This document shows, one piece after another, positions 1 through 4,391 of a DNA stretch of 6,829 nt. This DNA is from Syntrophaceae bacterium UBA7544. Its GTDB lineage: Bacteria > Desulfobacterota > Syntrophia > Syntrophales > Smithellaceae. The stretch covers positions 1 to 6,829 of the forward strand of contig DLME01000271.1 in the NCBI GenBank assembly GCA_002479215.1, in the 5' to 3' direction. The notes beneath the pieces were generated by a model. That model saw only the letters and a list, made by a program, of their open reading frames with translations, did not search any database and had not been told where the DNA came from. Positions within the stretch are counted from its first letter, which is position 1; every line of letters starts with the position of its first letter. The translations under genes and the position numbers were made by a program.

Positions 1-9
1 GGTTGGCGG

Positions 10-107
10 TTTGCAAAAGAAGTAGTTTGCAAAGGGTTTACAAACCCCGCCGCCGAAAATGGCAGAAAATCAAAGCTAACAAACCGTTAAAAAACAACCT
101 TTACAAA
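10..107. repeat. Cluster of four TTTRCAAA octamers
   Basis: TTTGCAAA occurs at 10-17 and 26-33, and TTTACAAA at 37-44 and 100-107. The first two copies are perfect palindromes 16 bp apart. The third sits inside a GGGTTT/AAACCC inverted repeat (34-39 and 42-47). The sequence is A+T rich, so part of this may be chance. It could also be a small group of binding sites or the edge of a degraded element. Confidence 0.3.
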
Positions 108-259
108 CGATTAGGTTTCCGCAAAGTCTCAGGTGTTAAATTCATAACAGGTGGGGAATATTCCGCAACTCAATGCACTGTTCGAAAACATAGCCCCGTT
201 TTTATCGGAATTTGCAGAGTTGCAAAAACCGATAAAACTACCGTCCAAATAGAAATCTT

Positions 260-289
260 ATTGGACAGCCAATTTGGTTTTTGGCCAAA
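260..289. repeat. Adjacent short inverted repeats
   Basis: ATTGG (260-264) and CCAAT (269-273) enclose a four-base loop. TTTGG (273-277) then pairs with CCAAA (285-289), and TTGGCCAA at 281-288 is a perfect palindrome. The stems are short. No T-run follows directly, so a terminator call is weak, and nothing identifies a bound protein. Confidence 0.25.
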
Positions 290-323
290 CAACTTTTCAC
301 TTATTTTTTCATTTCTGCTATAA

Positions 324-607
324 TCCTCTAAATCAAATTCGGAAATAAGCCAGGGGGTTAGAGAAGGATACATGAAGACGTCAGAGATTTATTCATCAGG
401 TATTGAATGAAGGCGAAGAAAGCACTCAATGTTTTCTTGGGCAAGGTTCTAAGAATAAGAAGTGTAAACGAGATTAGTTAGCCCACCTGACGTACCCCTA
501 CGACCGAATAGATAAAATAGCAAATAAAGGATACCGACATTGGCATAGAAGAAAGAAATCTGGCAGAAAGCCCCGCGGGAAAGGGGCGGGTATTTAAGAA
601 GCAAAAA
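324..607. other. Gene-poor stretch with tiny ORFs
   Basis: No intact gene is visible here. A GAAGGA sequence (363-368) precedes an ATG at 372 that opens a 12-codon ORF. That ORF ends in a TGA (408-410) overlapping a second ATG (407-409), which opens a 24-codon ORF ending at 481. The overlap looks like translational coupling, but neither peptide is recognisable. Together with the SEC-C-like segment in a third frame, the stretch reads more like decayed coding DNA than a regulatory leader. Confidence 0.35.
376..477 (+). pseudogene. Possible degenerate SEC-C zinc-motif tail
   Basis: After a TGA at 373-375 this frame is open for 33 codons to a TAG at 475-477. Its last third reads CFLGQGSKNKKC (nt 430-465). 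This lines up with the SEC-C metal-binding motif CPCGSGKKYKKCC found at the end of SecA and many small proteins. Seven of thirteen positions agree, but the second cysteine is Leu and the last is Lys, so two of the metal ligands are missing. There is no start codon with a ribosome-binding site and no upstream domain. It is either a decayed C-terminal fragment or a chance resemblance. Confidence 0.22.
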
Positions 608-835
608 TTGATTGCGGAAGTATTTTACGAATTACAAGTTTTCCAAGATCAAAATAACCGCTCCGGAGGTAAATCGATAGTTATTGGAAAAATCAAAAGA
701 GTGGATAAGGCAAATATTTTCTGGGGAGTCGAGGAATATACATTACATTTACAGGACAAAAGAAAATTAGATTTTATGTGCGTCAATTATGATCCAGATT
801 GTGAAATAACTAGCGACAAAGGTTTTTATTTTTAG
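608..835 (+). CDS. Small hypothetical protein, start uncertain
   Basis: I do not recognise a named family. From the TTG at 608 the protein has 75 residues. It has an alternating hydrophobic/polar beta-strand pattern (AEVFYELQVF, then SIVIGKIKRV, then YTLHLQDKRKLDFMCV), and a small beta-rich domain is likely. There is no signal peptide or membrane segment. The frame is open back to a TAG at 518-520, and the added residues (including GKGRVFKKQKL) read like a natural continuation of the same domain, so the true start is probably upstream. No ATG, GTG or TTG occurs in frame there. An ATT at 539 lies 7 nt after AAAGGA (526-531), which is good ribosome-binding spacing. The gene may therefore use a non-standard start or carry a start-codon mutation. 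It converges on the response-regulator gene, with 60 bp between the two stop codons. Confidence 0.5.
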   Translation: MIAEVFYELQVFQDQNNRSGGKSIVIGKIKRVDKANIFWGVEEYTLHLQDKRKLDFMCVNYDPDCEITSDKGFYF

Positions 836-895
836 TTTTCCTAATAGGTCGCAGGAAGTGGGAATTTGTGGCTACGCAATATTCGACTATTTGCC

Positions 896-1345
896 CTATG
901 TTTTTTGTATTCCACTCGGTGTCTGATTAATTACTAGCCAATACAAACCCACTATGCGAATTACTTCGGCGAACTCAGCAAACTTGACCGGTTTACGAAC
1001 AAAGCTATTCGCACCAAGATCGTAACCGGAGATTATATCTTTTTCCTCATTGGAAGAAGTAAGTATTATCACCGGAATTTGTTTGGTCTTTTTTTCAGCC
1101 CGCATCCGTCGCAATACCTCAAAACCGTTAAATCTCGGCAGATTCAGGTCAAGAAGAACTAACGCCGGTAGATCTTCGATCAGACACCCATTATTATCAT
1201 GTTCACCAAAGAAATATTTTACTGCCTCAATTCCGTCGCCAGCAATGATCAATTCGCTGTTTGTATGTGCCTTTTGGAGTGCGCGTTTAGTAAGCTCGAC
1301 GTCATTGGGATTGTCTTCGACAAGTAGTATTTTCTTATTTCCCAT
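896..1345 (-). CDS. Single-domain response regulator, Rcp1/CheY-like
   Basis: This is a 149-residue stand-alone receiver that accepts phosphate from a histidine kinase and has no DNA-binding or enzymatic output domain. The visible active-site set is complete: acidic pair E10-D11 in the first strand (ILLVEDNPNDVEL), phosphoacceptor D66 in VLLDLNLPRFNG, T96 in ILTSS, and K118-P119 in RKP. The C-terminal segment around GLYWLVINQTP matches the extended last helix of Rcp1-type regulators. In cyanobacteria these partner phytochrome-type kinases with the same SHDLRAPLR H-box style. The ATG at 1343-1345 has AAGGAA just upstream (complement of 1349-1354). The gene is divergent from HK1, with about 760 bp between start codons. 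Pairing with HK1 or HK2 is inference from proximity and family habit. It probably acts by protein-protein contact. Confidence 0.93.
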   Translation of the reverse strand: MGNKKILLVEDNPNDVELTKRALQKAHTNSELIIAGDGIEAVKYFFGEHDNNGCLIEDLPALVLLDLNLPRFNGFEVLRRMRAEKKTKQIPVIILTSSNEEKDIISGYDLGANSFVRKPVKFAEFAEVIRIVGLYWLVINQTPSGIQKT

Positions 1346-1361
1346 ATATTCCTTATTCCTC

Positions 1362-1391
1362 TTATATCGGATTAAAAAACCAAACTGGCAA
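1362..1391 (-). promoter_or_regulatory. Putative sigma70-like promoter of response regulator
   Basis: On the minus strand TTGCCA (1386-1391) and ATATAA (1362-1367) are separated by 18 bp. A start site a few bases further on would leave a very short leader before the AAGGAA ribosome-binding site and the ATG at 1345. The match to consensus is moderate and other A+T-rich hexamers lie nearby, so this is only a candidate. Confidence 0.35.
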
Positions 1392-1408
1392 ATGGTCGAA
1401 CACCAACT

Positions 1409-1461
1409 AAAACCTCTATTTTTTCAATCGACCACCACATTGTGAGACATTTTGAGGTTTT
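1409..1461. repeat. 8-bp inverted repeat upstream of response regulator
   Basis: AAAACCTC (1409-1416) is repeated in inverted form as GAGGTTTT (1454-1461), with 37 bp between the arms. It lies 64 bp or more upstream of the regulator start codon, beyond the proposed promoter. It could be an operator with widely spaced half-sites or a weak hairpin. No regulator is identified. Confidence 0.3.
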
Positions 1462-1504
1462 TACTTTCAATAAAACCCAATACTAACAATTAACCCGTGA
1501 AATA

Positions 1505-1543
1505 GTCATAAAAAAAAGCCTGAAAGAATTACATAATTATGAC
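1505..1543. repeat. Inverted repeat containing a 10-bp palindrome
   Basis: GTCATAA (1505-1511) and TTATGAC (1537-1543) form a 7-bp inverted repeat. The second arm overlaps the perfect palindrome CATAATTATG (1532-1541). An A-run (1510-1517) lies in the loop. On the minus strand the feature follows the recombinase remnant, but the stem is too A+T rich to call a terminator with confidence. Confidence 0.25.
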
Positions 1544-1599
1544 ATTTGAGACAATGAAACCTTGGGTATCATTTTAGTAAGATTCAAGGAAAAACGTCT

Positions 1600-1752
1600 T
1601 TAGCAGGGTGCTTCAATCCTTGCCTGCTGAAGTTCTTCTTTCTTCTGAAACAATACTTTTATCCTGGGAGCAAGCTCGCCTCCTGTGAATTCACCAGTTT
1701 CAAGTGTATCATAGGGTTTAGCAAGCCTGTCTTCCGCTTCGTTATGACTTTG
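1600..1752 (-). pseudogene. 3' remnant of a site-specific serine recombinase
   Basis: On the minus strand the frame from an upstream TAA (1753-1755) to a TAA at 1600-1602 encodes 50 residues. They contain EAEDRLAKPYDTLETG, then ELAPRIKVL, then KKEELQQAR. This matches the coiled-coil tail of large serine recombinases/resolvases, whose usual form is RLxRLYDALETG...LAPRIKEL...Q. The catalytic resolvase domain, recombinase domain and zinc ribbon are not found upstream. The adjacent plus-one frame reads LLTKQRNK immediately before, so a frameshift near 1750 may continue the homology for a short way. The family normally has about 500 residues, so this is a non-functional scar of an integrated element. 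Family recognition comes from remembered consensus, not a search. Confidence 0.62.
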
Positions 1753-1811
1753 TTACGTTGTTTAGTTAATAATATATGGCAGTCTATGGCCAACAAGTAA
1801 AATTCACTACG

Positions 1812-1842
1812 CCAGCGATCGTGGATGGATCACTTCCGCTGG
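1812..1842. repeat. Short inverted repeat CCAGCG/CGCTGG
   Basis: CCAGCG (1812-1817) and CGCTGG (1837-1842) flank 19 bp that include a second GATC pair (1817-1820 and 1828-1831). It lies between the recombinase remnant and the HK1 promoter. It could be a relic of an attachment or recombination site, or a chance hairpin. Confidence 0.25.
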
Positions 1843-1887
1843 AAATAAGCTATTCATAGAATAAGACCATCATCAATAATTTGCTGG

Positions 1888-1917
1888 TTGAAAATCAAAA
1901 AGATTTTTCTTTATAAT
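1888..1917 (+). promoter_or_regulatory. Putative sigma70 promoter of HK1
   Basis: TTGAAA (1888-1893) and a perfect TATAAT (1912-1917) are separated by 18 bp. This is the best promoter match in the window. Transcription would begin near 1924, giving a leader of about 180 nt before the HK1 ATG at 2107. It would plausibly drive both kinases, because no clear promoter is seen between them. Confidence 0.55.
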
Positions 1918-1937
1918 TCTTATAACCTGAGCGATTT

Positions 1938-2024
1938 ATCCCTGAGGTATCTGTCAGAGGGATGAATTACCGTAAATTTGGTGGGGCATCCAGTCGACCT
2001 GTGCTTTTGGCACAGGGTAATTCA
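1938..2024 (+). promoter_or_regulatory. Structured 5' leader of HK1 with nested hairpins
   Basis: Three inverted repeats lie in series. ATCCCT (1938-1943) pairs with AGGGAT (1958-1963). TGAATTACC (1963-1971) pairs with GGTAATTCA (2016-2024). Inside the latter, CCTGTGC (1998-2004) and GCACAGG (2010-2016) form a perfect 7-bp stem with a five-base loop. No T-run follows, so this is not a simple terminator. It could be a mRNA-stabilising or translation-controlling element, or a DNA-level site. It matches no riboswitch I can identify. Confidence 0.4.
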
Positions 2025-2106
2025 CAAATTCTTGCATCATTTTGCGGTTTTAGTTGTCCGGAAAAGCGGATTCTTCGGTATAAAATCAACGTGTGAGGCA
2101 AATTTA

Positions 2107-4257
2107 ATGGCGAGCAAACAGACCAAACAACAGCTACAAGAATCTTTAGAATACTGCGAGAATATTGTATCTACTATACGTGAACCATTATTAGTGCTGG
2201 ACGCCGATTTACGGGTAATATCTGCGAACAGGTCATTCTATCGTCAGTTCTCCGTGACATCACAAGAAATCGAGGGGAAACTCATTTATGAGATTTGCAA
2301 CGGACAATGGAATGTCCCCAAGCTTCGAGGCTTGCTGGAAGACATATTGCCTCAAAACACTAGTCTTGATGACTTCGAATTGGATCATGAGTTTCCTGGT
2401 TTAGGAAGGCGGTCAATGTTATTGAACGCTCGTCGAATCCACGACGGTGTTTCGAAAGAGCAAAAAATACTTTTGGCAATAGAAGACATTACTGACCGTA
2501 AACGTGTGGAGCATGAAATGGTTTCTTCCGAGTTACGATACCGGCGTTTATTTGAAACAGCACAGGACGGCATCCTGATTCTAAACGCCCAAAGCGGGGA
2601 AATTACAGATGCTAATCCCTTCCTGTTAAATATGGTGGGATATTCCCTCGAAGATCTTTTGGGGAAGAAACTCTGGGAAATCGGTTTCTTCAAAGATTCA
2701 AAGGCAAGTCGCCAAGCCTTTCAAGTATTACAAAGTAAAGGGTATGTGCGTTACGAAGATTTACCCTTGGAAACTAAAGATGGGCAAGCGATAGAAGTCG
2801 AATTTGTGAGTAATAGTTATGCGATCGATGGTGAAAAAGTAATACAATGCAATATTCGGGACATAACCGTTCGCAAACGAGTAGAACAAGGTTTGGAAAA
2901 ATCGCGATCAAGGATGGCTAATATTCTTAGCAGTATCAGTGATGGATTCTTTGCACTAGACAGTGATTTTACAGTAACATACTTTAATCAGGCTGCAGAG
3001 CAAATGTTGGGGAGAGCTGCGAGTGTAGTTCTGAATCGCCACTTGTTTGAAGCATTCCCTGAGGCTAAGGGTTCCATCTTTGAAGAGAACTATACTCGCG
3101 TTCTGAAAGAGAAGAAACCTTGTTACTTTGAGACTTACTTTGGTGTGAAACCCTTTGAAAATTGGTATGATGTAAGGGCCTTTCCTTCTGAAGATGGCAT
3201 GGTCGTATTCTTCCAGGTGACGACCGAACGCAAGAAAGCAGAGGCTGAGATATCTCATCTTGCGTCATTTCCCGAACTCAACCCCAACCCAGTTCTTGAG
3301 TTTGACCAAAGCGGCATTATTGTATACGTAAATCCTGCCGGTAAAACGCGTTTCCTTGACCTGATGGTTCTAGGGCGAAAACACCCATTTTTGATTGATC
3401 TGGACATTATGATGGAAAAAACAGGGATAAACTCGTTCGCCAGAGATATTCACGTGCGGGATTTTTGGTATGAGCAGAGGTTAGCCTATGCAGTCCCCAC
3501 GAAAACATATAGACTTTACGTTCGTGATATCACTGCTCGTAAGAAAGTCGAAGAAGAATTAAGGCAGCGTTCGTCCGAACTCGAAGCAAGCAATAAAGAG
3601 TTAGAAGCATTCTCGTATTCCGTTTCTCATGACCTGAGAGCTCCGTTGAGGAGTATGGCGGGTTTCAGCAGTGCCTTGCTTGAAGATTATGCTGATAATT
3701 TGGATGAACAAGGTAAGCAGTACTTAAAAAAGATACAAGATTCTAGTGAGCTAATGGGGCAACTTATGGATGACCTGCTCAAACTTTCACGGGTCACGCG
3801 AAGCGATTTAAATCTAGAAAAGTTAGATCTGAGCGATATGGCCCGGAAAATTGTTGACGAACTCCGGAAAGATGAACCGAAGCGGAAAGTGAAAGTTACA
3901 ATTGCCCCCAATATGACCGCAAACGGCGATAAGAATCTGCTGGGTTTAGTACTGCAAAATTTATTGGGTAATGCATGGAAATACAGCAGCAAGACCTCAG
4001 AAGCGCGAATTGAAATGGGCACTGTAGAGCATAACGGGAAACGAGCCTATTTTGTCCGCGATAACGGAGTCGGATTCGATATGGCCTATGCCAATAAACT
4101 TTTCCAACCTTTCCAGCGATTGCATAAGGCGTCTGAGTTTGCCGGTACTGGAATTGATTTGCCCACTGTCCAGTGCATGATTCGGCGGCAAGGCGGCGAA
4201 GTTTGGGCAGAAAGTGGAGTGGGGAAAGGGGCGACATTCTATTTTACGTTAAGTTGA
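2107..4257 (+). CDS. HK1: soluble PAS-rich sensor histidine kinase
   Basis: A 716-residue kinase that should autophosphorylate on H508 and pass phosphate to a receiver. There are four PAS domains: about 20-133 (LLVLDADLRVISANRSF to DITDRK), 141-259, 263-377, and a shorter LASFPELNPNP type at 384-480. A coiled-coil linker (481-500) follows, then the H-box SVSHDLRAPLRS, N-box around N622 (GNAWKYS), G1 box D652-N-G-V-G656, F-box FQPFQRLH, and G2 at 680-686. G2 reads GTGIDLP where the family has GTGIGLA. There is no membrane segment, so it is likely cytoplasmic. I chose the ATG at 2107 because GAGG (2095-2098) lies 8 nt upstream. The frame is open to a TTG at 1978, but that part is hairpin-rich leader. 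HK2 follows by 134 bp. The ligands of the PAS domains cannot be read from sequence. Confidence 0.93.
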   Translation: MASKQTKQQLQESLEYCENIVSTIREPLLVLDADLRVISANRSFYRQFSVTSQEIEGKLIYEICNGQWNVPKLRGLLEDILPQNTSLDDFELDHEFPGLGRRSMLLNARRIHDGVSKEQKILLAIEDITDRKRVEHEMVSSELRYRRLFETAQDGILILNAQSGEITDANPFLLNMVGYSLEDLLGKKLWEIGFFKDSKASRQAFQVLQSKGYVRYEDLPLETKDGQAIEVEFVSNSYAIDGEKVIQCNIRDITVRKRVEQGLEKSRSRMANILSSISDGFFALDSDFTVTYFNQAAEQMLGRAASVVLNRHLFEAFPEAKGSIFEENYTRVLKEKKPCYFETYFGVKPFENWYDVRAFPSEDGMVVFFQVTTERKKAEAEISHLASFPELNPNPVLEFDQSGIIVYVNPAGKTRFLDLMVLGRKHPFLIDLDIMMEKTGINSFARDIHVRDFWYEQRLAYAVPTKTYRLYVRDITARKKVEEELRQRSSELEASNKELEAFSYSVSHDLRAPLRSMAGFSSALLEDYADNLDEQGKQYLKKIQDSSELMGQLMDDLLKLSRVTRSDLNLEKLDLSDMARKIVDELRKDEPKRKVKVTIAPNMTANGDKNLLGLVLQNLLGNAWKYSSKTSEARIEMGTVEHNGKRAYFVRDNGVGFDMAYANKLFQPFQRLHKASEFAGTGIDLPTVQCMIRRQGGEVWAESGVGKGATFYFTLS
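3253..3648 (+). repeat. Homologous PAS-linker-H-box module, copy 1 in HK1
   Basis: This segment encodes HLASFPELNPNP through SHDLRAP and matches the corresponding part of HK2 (6444-6829) along its whole length. ELEAFSYSVSHDLRAP is identical in protein, but many third codon positions differ. The copies are therefore old paralogues, not a recent duplication or a recombination-prone direct repeat. Confidence 0.75.
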
Positions 4258-4272
4258 GAAATAGGAGGGAAC

Positions 4273-4389
4273 TTGGAGGGCAAGAAAAGACTGTCAGTCG
4301 ACGGCAACTTAATGAGATTGCTAACTAATGAAGATAGATTATTTTCATGGTGTATTTGTCAATATCCCAATGATGCCACGGAGGGGTAG
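4273..4389 (+). CDS. Possible 38-residue ORF between HK1 and HK2
   Basis: AGGAGG (4263-4268) is followed after 4 nt by a TTG at 4273 opening 38 codons that end in TAG at 4387-4389, two bases before the HK2 ATG. The frame is the same as HK1, so it would also be a 43-codon extension if the HK1 TGA were read through. The peptide (beginning EGKKRLSVDG and ending CQYPNDATEG) is unrecognised and has no membrane segment. It may be a coupling ORF for HK2, a relic of a longer HK1 tail, or chance. Confidence 0.25.
   Translation: MEGKKRLSVDGNLMRLLTNEDRLFSWCICQYPNDATEG
4380..4384 (+). promoter_or_regulatory. Strong ribosome-binding site of HK2
   Basis: GGAGG lies 7 nt before the ATG at 4392. This near-ideal Shine-Dalgarno sequence fixes the HK2 start. 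Confidence 0.8.
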
Positions 4390-4391
4390 TT

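Larger units (their letters stand above)
3..323 (+). pseudogene. Possible GNAT acetyltransferase-like fragment, weakly supported
   Basis: This reading frame is open from the left edge to a stop at 321-323. Its only recognisable feature is the segment LYKRLGFRKV at nt 99-128, which resembles the LYxxLGF motif near the C-terminus of GNAT N-acetyltransferases. The residues before it are strongly basic and the roughly 60 residues after it resemble nothing I know. The upstream part of a GNAT fold, including the acetyl-CoA loop (Q/RxxGxG/A), is absent from the window. The TTG at position 3 has no visible ribosome-binding site because the window starts there. It could be the tail of a gene starting to the left, a decayed remnant, or chance. 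I would not treat it as a functional gene. Confidence 0.2.
1346..2106. other. Intergenic region between divergent RR and HK1
   Basis: No intact gene is visible in this 761-bp stretch. It holds the proposed promoters of both flanking genes, several inverted repeats, and a recombinase 3' remnant on the minus strand. The frame leading into HK1 is open back to a TTG at 1978, but that segment carries nested hairpins and unlike-protein sequence, so I treat it as leader. Confidence 0.6.

Noticed and set aside
170..373. Minus-strand 67-codon ORF in the left gene-poor region
   Set aside because: No recognisable motif and no clear ribosome-binding site, in an area that shows no convincing coding signal on either strand.
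571..590. GC-rich hairpin CCCGC/GCGGG as a terminator
   Set aside because: No T-run follows on the plus strand, and the sequence lies within the likely extended coding frame of the small protein.
1050..1445. Plus-strand ORF of 131 codons opposite the response regulator
   Set aside because: Most of it is antisense to the regulator, which has a complete receiver active site. The translation is Ser/Arg-rich with no recognisable domain.
1990..2080. Cyclic di-GMP (GEMM-I) riboswitch, suggested by GCACAGGG
   Set aside because: The surrounding conserved core (GCAAACC, the GAAA tetraloop and receptor, GGGACGCAAAGCC) is absent, and the GCACAGG is one arm of a simple hairpin.
1978..2106. N-terminal extension of HK1 from a TTG at 1978
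   Set aside because: It has no ribosome-binding site of note, contains a perfect hairpin and one arm of a 9-bp repeat, and reads as unlike-protein sequence. The ATG at 2107 has GAGG at good spacing, directly before the first PAS region.
2385..4237. Several minus-strand ORFs of 64-113 codons inside HK1
   Set aside because: They are antisense to a kinase frame with all catalytic boxes in order, and their translations show no domain.
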